Assembly (NCBI GenBank): GCA_006503475.1
Contig: RSEH01000118.1
Location: 1-64,000 of the forward strand
Direction: 5' to 3'
DNA: 64,000 nucleotides
From: Stentor roeselii
Taxonomy: Eukaryota; Ciliophora; Heterotrichea; Heterotrichida; Stentoridae
Shown here: piece after piece, positions 50,372 to 59,266 of the stretch
Position numbering within the stretch: the first letter of the stretch is position 1
Layout: each line of letters opens with the position of its first letter
Made by a program: the position numbers and the translations under genes
The notes under the pieces: generated by a model
What the model was told of the DNA's origin: nothing
Databases searched by the model: none
Seen by the model: only the letters and a program-made list of their open reading frames with translations

Positions 50372-52747
50372 ATGGAAAAAGTACTCAAAAATATCTCAGA
50401 TGGTCCTCAAAGTTTGTTTAACGCCTTAGAAAATGCGGAAATCATCTCAGAATTCGAAATCGGTGCCATGCTAGTCACTGACTACCAGAGCTTAAAAAAT
50501 CCTCTTCAGTACTTTAAAGTAATTTTAAAATTTATCCACTTTCACAAGGCCAGTCAAGACTTCCTCTTCAAAAAACTGCTGACTTTCTATTTAAACTACC
50601 TCAGAAAAGAAAAACGTGCCGTGATTCGAGAGCAAATCAGCTTATTCTTCATTTATCTTCAAACTTTTTCCCTTCTTTTCAATGAATACTCATCTTCAGA
50701 CAAGTCAAGTGTGCAGGACATTCTTTTAAACATCTACAAAGAGTTGAAAATGCACCTGAAGGACAGCAAAGACCTGATAAAAGTGATAAAAATCGGAAAA
50801 GAACATCAAAGTCTTTATCTTGAGGTCAGTGACGAGGTGATTACCTTGCAAGAAATCGATGATTTGCTTAAAATCTTCGAAACAGATGATTTTGCACAAG
50901 GGTCACTCACTTTGCACTCTCTTTGCGCGAAGGTCCTTCCGAAAAGGACTCAGTTTTTATATGATTTTGCAGTTGTCACTCTTGTTTATCTTGTTGATTT
51001 CAAGGCTCAGATGATGCACTTTGAACAGATTTGCAACTTTTTCATGAATAACTCGAAATATTTCAATAAGGATAAAAGACTGGTGGTTTTAACCGCTTTT
51101 AAAAATTACTGTAACAGGATTAGACTGTTTGAAAAAGAGGACTTGCAAGAGTTGAAACAAAAGACAATATTTTGCATTAACCCAGGGGAGCAAATGAGTC
51201 AAAACGAGAAGCCAAAGGCTCTTCCAACTGAAGAAGTCAAAAAACAACTAAACAAAGAGCCACCCCAAGTAAATAAAAAACCTGAAAACAATCCAAAACC
51301 TTCCAAAACCGACCAAAAAACCCCAAAAATCAACCCAGAAGAAAAAAAAACCCAAAAAATCATCTTAAACCAACCCATCCACCAAAAAATCTCTGAAATC
51401 ATCTTAGAAGCCGAAGCTACTTTTTTCAACAATGAAAGAATCGACATTTTGCAGTACTTCGAAAAGTTCTCAGAAATAGACTTTCAAGGAAACACTTCAG
51501 CTCTTTTCCAAAAAATCGATGAACTGATGTCAAAAGACCGTCCGAGTCAAGAAAGGTCAACTTTTTGGTCTGTGATGTTGAAAGTTTTTGAGAAATTGCC
51601 GATGATTGACAACTATCAGATGGTCGGTCTCAGGGAAAAGCTGAAAGCATTGAAAGGAAAAGTTCGAGAAAATAAGGAAAAGGTTTCAAGACAAAAAGAA
51701 AAAAAACACGATTATAAAGAAAATTTGAAAAATCAAGGAAAGTTTGTTGAAGGGTTCAAAAATGGTGACCGGGAACAAAAAAGAAGTCAGAAAGAAATGA
51801 AAGAAATGAAAATTCGGAAAGAATTTAAAGAAAGCCCAGCAGAGGCACAATATCAAGAATTCATGTCGTATTCATCTCGACTGGTTGAAGAAGTCTCAGC
51901 TTTCATTGAATTAAACGCTTTAACTCAAGAAACCCTTCAAAAAATTAACCAGTCAATCAATTCAATCATAAAAAAACTGAAAAATCACTCCTCTGAAATC
52001 ATCGTTAAAGTCATTGGCAGTGCTGCGATAGGAACTTACTTAAAAGGCAGTCCTGTAGATTTACTAGTGATTGATAAATCACAAGAAAACCGAAAACTTG
52101 AAGATATTTTAAAGTCTTGCTTCGGAGACCTTCCCATTTTAACCAAAGACGTATTTTTACTTGATGAGCGAAAAGACCAAGGGTTTCTATTCCACCTTCA
52201 CACAACCAACACCCTGCAAAGCGAAGTAGCAGGTCTTTTAAAAAAATACTGTCAACTCGACAGCAGAGTAACTCGTCTGATTATCTTCACAAAGCTCTGG
52301 TTGAGAAGTCAAAATCTTTCAGAAGAAAACAATAAAGTGACAGGATTCCACATTTCTTTACTTGCTGTTAATTTCTTACAAACTGCCACACCTCCTGTGA
52401 TAGCTTCTCTCCAACTAGACCCCCACGAGGCGAAATTGATAAACGGTTGCGATGTCTGGTTCAACTCAGATTATTCATCTCCAGGTTCAAATCTCTGGAC
52501 ATTCGGCGAAGTGATTTTTCATTTTTTCCACTTTTTATCAGAAAAAAGTAACTTTTTATCAGATGTTAAACAAGGAAAAATCTTTCCATCTAGCCAAAAT
52601 CCTTTCACCTCAGTTCACCCCTTCCAAGAGAACCTCTTCATAACCTGCAGTCCTTCAACTTCTTCAAAATTCCTTAGAAGTCTTTCCAACTCTTTATCAA
52701 AACTCTCCAACTTCCTAAGCCTCGAAGACCTGTTATCGACAAGTTAA
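50372..52747 (+). CDS. degenerate noncanonical poly(A) polymerase-like protein
   Basis: 791 residues. Residues 1-270 are a helical region without a recognised family; a Lys/Pro-rich linker lies at about 275-345 and a highly basic one near 430-480. The last 300 residues have the layout of a TUTase/TRF4 nucleotidyltransferase: VIGSAAIGTYLKG then SPVDLLVID (about 548-570), and later the helical core LDSRVTRLIIFTKLWLRSQNL and a PAP-associated-like end. The catalytic SDxD is SPVD here and no third Asp is clear, so catalysis is doubtful. It may act as a non-catalytic RNA-processing partner. Stop TAA, 28 bp before the next ATG. Confidence 0.7.
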   Translation: MEKVLKNISDGPQSLFNALENAEIISEFEIGAMLVTDYQSLKNPLQYFKVILKFIHFHKASQDFLFKKLLTFYLNYLRKEKRAVIREQISLFFIYLQTFSLLFNEYSSSDKSSVQDILLNIYKELKMHLKDSKDLIKVIKIGKEHQSLYLEVSDEVITLQEIDDLLKIFETDDFAQGSLTLHSLCAKVLPKRTQFLYDFAVVTLVYLVDFKAQMMHFEQICNFFMNNSKYFNKDKRLVVLTAFKNYCNRIRLFEKEDLQELKQKTIFCINPGEQMSQNEKPKALPTEEVKKQLNKEPPQVNKKPENNPKPSKTDQKTPKINPEEKKTQKIILNQPIHQKISEIILEAEATFFNNERIDILQYFEKFSEIDFQGNTSALFQKIDELMSKDRPSQERSTFWSVMLKVFEKLPMIDNYQMVGLREKLKALKGKVRENKEKVSRQKEKKHDYKENLKNQGKFVEGFKNGDREQKRSQKEMKEMKIRKEFKESPAEAQYQEFMSYSSRLVEEVSAFIELNALTQETLQKINQSINSIIKKLKNHSSEIIVKVIGSAAIGTYLKGSPVDLLVIDKSQENRKLEDILKSCFGDLPILTKDVFLLDERKDQGFLFHLHTTNTLQSEVAGLLKKYCQLDSRVTRLIIFTKLWLRSQNLSEENNKVTGFHISLLAVNFLQTATPPVIASLQLDPHEAKLINGCDVWFNSDYSSPGSNLWTFGEVIFHFFHFLSEKSNFLSDVKQGKIFPSSQNPFTSVHPFQENLFITCSPSTSSKFLRSLSNSLSKLSNFLSLEDLLSTS

Positions 52748-52775
52748 AATAATCAAATTAAGCCATAATCTTTAT

Positions 52776-53681
52776 ATGGGTTCCAACTGTTCCTGCATAA
52801 ACGACAGCATCGTGAATGAAAACGAGTCAAAACTGACTCAGTTCAGCTACAAAAAAGTCTCAAGTGCGGAGTCTACTTTGAACTCAGTAATAAAAATCCA
52901 AAGCTTATGGCGAGGTTACTACAGTCGAAAAAAAGTCAGTGTTTTTAAATTACCTGACTTGTTAACACCTATTGCAAAACAACGAGAGTCAAAAATCCCT
53001 GAATACAAATTTCCTGTTTTAGGCTGGCGGGGCAAGCCCAGACATTTCTTGACTTGTAATTCAAAAGATGAGTTTTATATTGGAGAGTTTGAGAAAAACT
53101 TGAAACATGGACAGGGTGTTTTAGTTTTAATCACTGGTGAGAAGTTTCAGGGGTACTTCAAATATGATAAAAAACATGGGCATGGAAGATGTATTTATAG
53201 TAATGGAGATGTTTATGAAGGGGAATGGAACTTAGGGCTTAGAAGTGGAAATGGAAACTTACATTGTATTAATGGCTTTAAGTACTCTGGACAGTGGGTA
53301 AATGATAAGTATCACGGAAAAGGCCAGGAAAGCTGGCCTGATGGGTCTTTGTTTTTAGGGTATTTTGAAAGTGGAAGTAAACACGGGTATGGAGAGTTTT
53401 TTTGGAGTGACAGGTCTTGTTATAAGGGAGAATTTTTCAATGGGTTCATTCATGGCCATGGCTGTTACATGTGGGATGACGGCAGGTCTTATACAGGTCA
53501 ATGGCAATTCAATGCAATGCATGGAAATGGAAAATTCATCTGGCCTGATGGAACTCAATTCATTGGAAGATTCGAAAATGACAAAAAACTAGAAGAGGGT
53601 AATTTAATAACAAGCAAACAAGGAAAAGTTCATTTGAATACTGAGGAAAAAATCGTTCATAATTTAAGCTTTATAAGTTAA
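52776..53681 (+). CDS. IQ-motif and MORN-repeat protein
   Basis: 301 residues. MGSNCSC at the start fits N-myristoylation and palmitoylation. One IQ motif (IKIQSLWRGYYSRKK, about 39-53) should bind calmodulin or a centrin. About eight MORN repeats follow (105-285): YxGEF/YxGxW...HGxG units. MORN proteins attach the cortical membrane skeleton to phosphoinositides, and in ciliates often mark basal bodies. Stop TAA, only 1 bp from the stop of the convergent ankyrin gene. Confidence 0.9.
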   Translation: MGSNCSCINDSIVNENESKLTQFSYKKVSSAESTLNSVIKIQSLWRGYYSRKKVSVFKLPDLLTPIAKQRESKIPEYKFPVLGWRGKPRHFLTCNSKDEFYIGEFEKNLKHGQGVLVLITGEKFQGYFKYDKKHGHGRCIYSNGDVYEGEWNLGLRSGNGNLHCINGFKYSGQWVNDKYHGKGQESWPDGSLFLGYFESGSKHGYGEFFWSDRSCYKGEFFNGFIHGHGCYMWDDGRSYTGQWQFNAMHGNGKFIWPDGTQFIGRFENDKKLEEGNLITSKQGKVHLNTEEKIVHNLSFIS

Positions 53682-53682
53682 A

Positions 53683-55299
53683 CTATTTATTCTTATTCTT
53701 CTTCCTCTCAGCTGCTTTTTTCTCAGCAAGAAGTCGAGCTTCTTCTTCAAGTTGTTGTCGAAACTTGATTTCTTTTTTCATCCTTCCCATGTTTTCCTTT
53801 GCCTGGTCTAAGAAATCACTGGAAAGTTCAAGATGAATAGCTTTTTTCATCAAGTTCTCTAAACTATTCACTTGGTTTATAAGAGCTGATAACTCAGTTG
53901 CCCAGTCAGGGATGATAAATTTCGGCTCTTTTTTCTTTTTAACAGGTTTTTTCGCTTCTTCCTTCGGAGCTGGAGGAGTTTTCGGAGGAATTTTCCGTCC
54001 TCGAGAGTCAAGCAGGACAGGTTCCGGGTATTCTCGTATTGGGTAGTCCAAGAAGAGTCTTAAAATATAATGAGCTTCAATATTTTCCTTCATTTTCTGC
54101 ACAATAACTCTTGCACAGTCGACGTATTCATTAGCGACGCCGAGGTTTTCAGCGTTTAATGCAAGATCTTCTAAGATTTTAACTGTTTGACTGTTGGCTT
54201 CTCCAGGGTTGGTGATGTCGACTTGGTATCTTAAGTTTCTCTCGCTTATAAGACGGTCGATTTCTTTGTTTGCCAGTTCTTTGATGCTTTCTTCGATGTT
54301 GATGGTCTTTTCAGTGCACTCTTCTAGCATGCTTTTCAAGGTGAATACACTTTTTTGGATTGTTTTGTAGTTTGGCACGTATGATAATGACTCGATGAAC
54401 TTTTTTATTTTACCTTCGTGGTCTAAACGCTCGTGCTCGCCTCGGGCTTTTTCTAAAAGCTTTGGGTCGACTATTACACCTTTTTCTTCTACTTGCTTTA
54501 AAGCGCTGTCAAGGTCACCGAAAAGGTTCATTTCGATCTTTTCTTGCATGTCTAACTCGGCTTTGTCGATTTGGGCCTGGCAGTCTAAACAACGGCAAAC
54601 TGGCTTGTCTTCTTCGAGACTTTCGGGACTTATAAACATCCAGCTTGTTACTTTGCATGGACCGCAGTAGTAGTTTTTACAGACTTGGCACAAATGCCTA
54701 GTATTCCTCAGATCAAACACCGACCTGCACTTACTACACTTACTCGCCGCAATAGCCGTATTAAGTATCTTCTTAATATACTGATCACTAGTAAGTTGCA
54801 CCGGTTGATGTCCTCTAGAATTTTTATGATCAGCAGCGACTCCAAAAGCAAGAAAAGTTTCTAAAATATCGACTCTCGAGCTAGCGACTGCATGATGAAT
54901 GCAGTTATTTCCAAATCTATCAACTTCATTGTAATTCAGTCCTTTTTTGATCAGAATCCAGATGACCTCGATGTGCCCATTGAAGGCAGCCCAATGCAGA
55001 GGAGTGTTGACGCCGACGTTGAGAGATTTGTCTGCCATGTCTGGCATGATCAACACTGAAGCCCCGTGATCCATCAAGTGCCTGACGACCTCCACCTTGC
55101 CTTGCGCCGCTGCCCACATCAGCGGGGACCAGCCTTTTCGGTCGAGGTAGTTAACGTTTGCCTTTTGACGTAAAAGGGAAATCACTTCTGTCAAGTTACC
55201 GTTCGCTGAGGACTTTACCAGTTGCTTTCCTAGTTCTTCTGCGTTTTCTTGAGGGTCTTCGTCACTTTCTTCGCTTTGGTCTTGGAAGGGAATTTCCAT
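53683..55299 (-). CDS. ankyrin-repeat protein with FYVE-like zinc finger
   Basis: 538 residues. Ankyrin repeats at about 25-180 (GWSPLMWAAAQGKVEVVRHLMDHGA, NTPLHWAAFNGHIEVIWILI, NNCIHHAVASSRVDILETFL). A FYVE/RING-like zinc module follows at about 188-245 (CxxC...CxxC...CxxC with CRCLDC), and then a long helical part to the C terminus, Lys-rich at the end. It lacks the RRHHCR core of true FYVE fingers, so phosphoinositide binding is uncertain. A cortical or trafficking adaptor is a fair guess. ATG follows AATACTC. Stop TAG. Confidence 0.85.
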   Translation of the reverse strand: MEIPFQDQSEESDEDPQENAEELGKQLVKSSANGNLTEVISLLRQKANVNYLDRKGWSPLMWAAAQGKVEVVRHLMDHGASVLIMPDMADKSLNVGVNTPLHWAAFNGHIEVIWILIKKGLNYNEVDRFGNNCIHHAVASSRVDILETFLAFGVAADHKNSRGHQPVQLTSDQYIKKILNTAIAASKCSKCRSVFDLRNTRHLCQVCKNYYCGPCKVTSWMFISPESLEEDKPVCRCLDCQAQIDKAELDMQEKIEMNLFGDLDSALKQVEEKGVIVDPKLLEKARGEHERLDHEGKIKKFIESLSYVPNYKTIQKSVFTLKSMLEECTEKTINIEESIKELANKEIDRLISERNLRYQVDITNPGEANSQTVKILEDLALNAENLGVANEYVDCARVIVQKMKENIEAHYILRLFLDYPIREYPEPVLLDSRGRKIPPKTPPAPKEEAKKPVKKKKEPKFIIPDWATELSALINQVNSLENLMKKAIHLELSSDFLDQAKENMGRMKKEIKFRQQLEEEARLLAEKKAAERKKNKNK

Positions 55300-55750
55300 G
55301 AGTATTTATTATTTGGTCTGTGATTATTTTGAATTTCGGGAGTTTTGAGAATGGTTTTGAAAGGTTTGGATTGGAGGGGATGGGATGGGAGAAATTTGAA
55401 TGGGTTTTGAAAAGTAACTGATTTTAGTTTAGGTTTTTTTGAGGGTTTTTGAATTATTTTAGCGGTTTTGAGTTTTTTTTGGAGTTGTTTGATTTTTTAT
55501 TTAGATTGATTGGAAGTTTAAAATTTTTTAAATATTATTAATCTAGAATTTATTTATAGAATTGTGTTTTAATATCAGTGTTTTTCTGTGTATTTATGAA
55601 ATTTTATGATTTCTGTATTTTTTGAATGTCATGAAGAAGTTTTAAGTATATTTAAACAAGTAAAAAAATTTAATATGTTTAGTCTGAACAGTTATGATCA
55701 GCTTAAAAAAAAAGAAACTTGTTAGATTAGATTCATTATAATTGAATTAT
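55300..55750. promoter_or_regulatory. divergent spacer with C-depleted half
   Basis: 451 bp between the divergent ankyrin and tRNA-endonuclease-like genes. 55300-55520 has about four C but many G and T on the plus strand, i.e. A/C-rich and G-poor on the strand of the ankyrin gene. The other half is AT-rich. No gene seen. Confidence 0.5.
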
Positions 55751-56026
55751 ATGGATTTGGAAAAAGTAAAAGAAATATTGACTCAAGCAGGGTGGATTGT
55801 CAAAGATGGGACGTTATATGGAAGTGAGTTTATGTTGTATAAAGAATCAAATGGGCACACTCATGCCAAGTATCTTGTGAAATTAATTGAGAGGATGGAT
55901 TACCGACAAGTTTTAGCTCTAATCCGTACATGCAAGTCAGTTAATAAAGTAATTCTTATCTAGGGACTGATCATGGTCAATGAAGCTTACGAGTTTTTTA
56001 AAGTAACAAGAGGAAAAATAGTATAG
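55751..56026 (+). CDS. tRNA-intron-endonuclease-like small protein
   Basis: Two exons (55751-55948 and 55964-56026) give 86 residues. The upstream TTG at 55742 is not needed: ATG at 55751 follows AATTATATGG. The 15-nt intron carries an in-frame TAG; after removal the sequence runs RTCKSVNKGLIMVNEAYEFFKV, which fits the end of the tRNA splicing endonuclease fold. GSEFMLY and HAKYLVK (about 40-46) match its HAxY active-site strand, so this looks like a catalytic-type subunit (SEN2/SEN34) cut to its core. Family domains are usually longer (over 100 residues), so it may be a minimal or diverged form. Stop TAG. Confidence 0.65.
55949..55963 (+). other. 15-nt intron
   Basis: GTAATTCTTATCTAG, with an in-frame TAG. 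Removal joins S-V-N-K to G-L-I-M-V-N-E in the tRNA-endonuclease-like gene. Confidence 0.8.
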
Positions 56027-56234
56027 TCCTAAAAATATCATAAAATCTCTTAATAAACCTAGAAAATCCTAAAGTTATCAAAATATCCTCCACTGTTTTT
56101 CCATTCTTGATGAAATTTTAAACTGATTCATTAAAATTAATTGAATTTATTGAAAACATTCAAACCTTAATCCTCGATTCCTAAATAAGAATAGATTTGC
56201 ACGTTGTATCAAATATGCAATGCCATTTATAAAA

Positions 56235-56453
56235 ATGAATAATCAATGGAGAGACTCAATTCAAAAAATACATGGTCTCAACTATCCGTCCAATCCCCAA
56301 GACGAAAGTGAAAAAAACCTGCCAGAGATCTTGTCTTGTAATAAGATTTATTACTGCGACAAGTGCTGCTTACTTTTTAAAAGTTTGCGCAAGTTAGATA
56401 GTCACATATGGAAGAAGAAGTGCGAAAAGAGTGCTTCAAAGTTAATAGAATAA
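56235..56453 (+). CDS. tiny single-finger protein (C2HC-like), copy 1
   Basis: 72 residues from the ATG at 56235, which follows TTTATAAAA (an in-frame ATG at 56220 lies just before). One C-terminal finger: IYYCDKCCLLFKSLRKLDSHIWKKKC, i.e. CxxC...H-x5-C. The N-terminal half is acidic and disordered. It is a paralog of the gene at 57500, which also starts MNN and has the same finger. Such a single finger may bind DNA, RNA or protein; the role is unknown. Stop TAA. Confidence 0.65.
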   Translation: MNNQWRDSIQKIHGLNYPSNPQDESEKNLPEILSCNKIYYCDKCCLLFKSLRKLDSHIWKKKCEKSASKLIE

Positions 56454-57499
56454 TTTAGGATTAGACTATACAGTTTGATTGACTCAATTATCATTGAAGA
56501 ACTTCTGAGACATTTGTTTACCTTTCTAAATTAAGGCAACTAAGAGATGTACTGACGAAGATAAATACTTTTTTAGGGTAAGGTGAAAGGTGTGCACTTA
56601 CTAAATAATCTAAATAGTATTGATCTGGAAAGTATGTGAGCTCATTTCTTCTGTTCAGAATCGAACCAGGCGAAATGTCGAAAATGAATGAAAATCACAG
56701 GTCAAAAAGCTTAAGATCAGTTGAATATAATATTGAACTCATGGTATTTCTTTTTATCCGCAGAATGCTTTACCACTTAATCTTAATTTCTAAATATATG
56801 TTAGGCGATTCTCTTTTTGCAAATTCTTCCAGAAAAGTATGTTCGTAGTTATTAAGATCTTTTCTGATTTAGATACTTGAATAATTAATAAAGGAAGCTT
56901 TTATTACAAAATACTAAAAAAGTTGAACTAAGATTATTCAAGTCTCCAAATTAAAAAATTATCCATGAATCAATAAATCTGATAAGACACTCAAAGTGTT
57001 CTCATAACTTTAGATGGGATTGTTTGAATTTTTCTAATAATTGTCAATATAAGCATCTTTTCTCTTTCAATACTTCATCAAATCCTTCTAGATTGTTTAA
57101 TACATAAAAAATTATCTAATTTAAGGTAAGTTAGTATAAAAATGATTCAAAATCCAAAATTATTTAAACTAATCAAAAATTCATTTGAGTAATAACCCTA
57201 TCCACAATCCCCAAAACTAAAAAAAAACATCTAAATTCACTAAAAACGCCCTCAAAAACCTTCTTTTCGAATTTCTTAAAATTAATTCAAAATTTCCTGT
57301 AAAAGTCTTCTGAACATAAAATCTTCTATTCAAGAGATCATTCCCTTCACAAAAACCAAAATCCAATAAATCCAAAGTAGAAGATTGAATTTCCATCCTC
57401 AAAATTTTGACTTTTTGCAGTCAAACTTTGATATCACTTTAAAAACTTAAACACTATGGCAAGTATATTAAGATAATCTCCTGCCCATTAAATATAAAG
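56454..57499. other. AT-rich region with weak protein-like frames
   Basis: 1046 bp between the two small zinc-finger genes. A GTG-started plus-strand frame at 56636-56848 and a minus-strand frame at 57217-57396 (59 codons from ATG) are open but have no start signal like the neighbours and no family; I do not call them genes. Parts of the plus strand give protein-like reading only with stops ignored. The 300 bp before 57500 are A/C-rich. Confidence 0.4.
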
Positions 57500-57730
57500 A
57501 TGAATAATTTACCCACTTTTCAAAACTTTTCAAAAGCTTATCCTCAAATCATAAGCTTCACATGCAGTAGTATCGATGACAGCTTCTGTGAAGTGGAAGT
57601 CATATCACCTTCTAAAATATACTATTGCGAGAAGTGCGAAATGAATTTTCATTCGAGCAAGAAGCTTCAAGTACATTACGCGAAAAACAAATGCTCTCAG
57701 TACGTTTTAAGTATTACTAAGAATTCTTAG
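57500..57730 (+). CDS. tiny single-finger protein (C2HC-like), copy 2
   Basis: 76 residues. The finger KIYYCEKCEMNFHSSKKLQVHYAKNKC repeats that of copy 1 at 56235 (CxxC, F-x-S, K-L, H-x5-C). The N-terminal half (about 1-38) differs in sequence but is of similar length. Start MNN after TATAAAG. The two genes look like a duplicated pair 1 kb apart in the same direction. Stop TAG. Confidence 0.65.
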   Translation: MNNLPTFQNFSKAYPQIISFTCSSIDDSFCEVEVISPSKIYYCEKCEMNFHSSKKLQVHYAKNKCSQYVLSITKNS

Positions 57731-58222
57731 TGTTTAAGAGTTAAAAATCCCTTTATTAGATAACTTGTATTCGCTTTAGCTGAAGTCTTAAAACTAATGT
57801 CTAATATTTAATGATGTTCGTTTATTATATTAAGGGCTTATATTTCCATTTATGAGGTATTTTGGAAGGATAATTAATGATTTGAGACGAATAGCTAGTT
57901 TTTGGTTAAAATTTAGGCTTTATGAGTGATAATAGTTGCATTTGATTTATTTCTAATAGAGTTTGCAATCTCTCGAAAGATTCCAATCTTTTAATCTTCA
58001 CCAAACCATAAATTTCTAAAAAAATTCAGCAAAATTCCAGTTATTTTCAACACACTAAGTAATACATTAAATGATCAAGACTAATAAATATCATAGATCA
58101 CATCCTCAACAAATTTATCTAAGAAAGCCTCAAAACTATTAAACTCTTTCGAGAACCATTACCCAGCGATTCAAGTCTTCTAAAGAGAGTCTCTAAAGTA
58201 ATCATATCGTATTCTTATTATT
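57731..58222. other. intergenic region
   Basis: 492 bp without a gene. The first half is T/G-rich, the last 200 bp before 58223 A/C-rich. Confidence 0.45.
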
Positions 58223-58987
58223 ATGGCTAGGTCTTCATCCAACAGTAAATTGAAAATCCTTGTCTTGGAGCTCATCAAGTTCAACCAGGAGCAAATCCAG
58301 GGTCAAATCCAAGTAAAAAAACGATTAATCGACCTAATCTCGCTGATAGACTCAACTTTAACCAATGAAGAAGCTCAAAGTGTCGCTTCCAGCATTCTTA
58401 ACAGTCCAAAAAGCTGTCCTTATTCAAAGAACATAATTTTATGTCTGACATTACGAAAAATAATCACCAGCAAAAGAGAACAACTTAAAAAGTTTAGTTT
58501 TTTCATGATTCGGTCGATTCTGGCCCAGACTAAGAAAAACAGTTTAAAGGCTGGATTCATAAAAGGAAAAAAATACAAAAAGTTCATCATGAGGAGAAAA
58601 AAACTGAAACTTGAGACAAGACTTCAACAAAAAACATTGAAAATATTATCAAAATTCTTGAAAACCTGGAAATTTCAAGCCCAGGACCAAAATTTTAAAT
58701 TAAATTCGATTTCAACTATGACATCAGGTCTTTCAAAACTAGTGAAAGTAAAAGTTTTCCAGTCAATCAAGTCATTATTCCTGACGTCAAAGTTAAAGCA
58801 AGACCTGCTACTTCTGTTCACATCAGTAAAAAGCGCATTTTTTAATCAAGTCTACCTTCAAAAGCTTTCTACTTTCCATCAACTGAAAGTGATTTTCCTG
58901 AAATCCCGTCAAAAAAAGAGCTTTTTCCCTTTACAAAAAGCTTTAAAAGTCTTAAACCGCAGTACCCTTCAAATTTCCTTCAAGTAA
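58223..58987 (+). CDS. basic helical protein
   Basis: 254 residues, very basic (many K and R, few D/E), predicted all-helical, with no domain I know. Several IQ-like stretches rich in K, F and L (about 90-250) could bind RNA, DNA or calmodulin-type proteins, but none is a complete IQ motif. Coding signal is good. Stop TAA; the next gene starts 45 bp further. Confidence 0.65.
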   Translation: MARSSSNSKLKILVLELIKFNQEQIQGQIQVKKRLIDLISLIDSTLTNEEAQSVASSILNSPKSCPYSKNIILCLTLRKIITSKREQLKKFSFFMIRSILAQTKKNSLKAGFIKGKKYKKFIMRRKKLKLETRLQQKTLKILSKFLKTWKFQAQDQNFKLNSISTMTSGLSKLVKVKVFQSIKSLFLTSKLKQDLLLLFTSVKSAFFNQVYLQKLSTFHQLKVIFLKSRQKKSFFPLQKALKVLNRSTLQISFK

Positions 58988-59032
58988 TTCTTACCTAGTC
59001 TCTGGTACGACCACCTCTTCACCTTTCTATAC

Positions 59033-59266
59033 ATGAAGCCTAGCAAAACATTGAAATCCACAAAACGAAAAGTTTCATACGAAAACTTAAGCTTCCGTTC
59101 AATATCCCCTCAGCATTCAACGACTTCCAGCAGAAGATACGCCTCAGAAGCTGTAAACATTCTACCTCTCCCCTCATCAATCCACGACTACATCGACGAC
59201 ATGTTAGAAGCCTCAAGAAGAGATCAAGAAAGTTACTACTACTCCCTAAGCAAGAACTTTCTTTAA
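59033..59266 (+). CDS. short uncharacterised protein
   Basis: 77 residues, Ser/Tyr-rich, basic at the N terminus (MKPSKTLKSTKRKVSYENL) and acidic further on (DYIDDMLEASRRDQESYYY). It has no known domain. The repeated S/T-rich sites could be phosphorylated. Its TAA directly abuts the TAA of the convergent cyclic-nucleotide-binding gene, so the two 3' ends have no spacer. Confidence 0.6.
   Translation: MKPSKTLKSTKRKVSYENLSFRSISPQHSTTSSRRYASEAVNILPLPSSIHDYIDDMLEASRRDQESYYYSLSKNFL

Noticed and set aside
56636-56848. Plus-strand frame of 71 codons
   Set aside because: It starts at GTG, has no upstream ATG and no family; a second frame over the same bases looks equally protein-like.
57217-57396. 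Minus-strand 59-codon ATG frame
   Set aside because: Coding bias is fair, but there is no start motif and no homology; left as a weak candidate within the intergenic entry.
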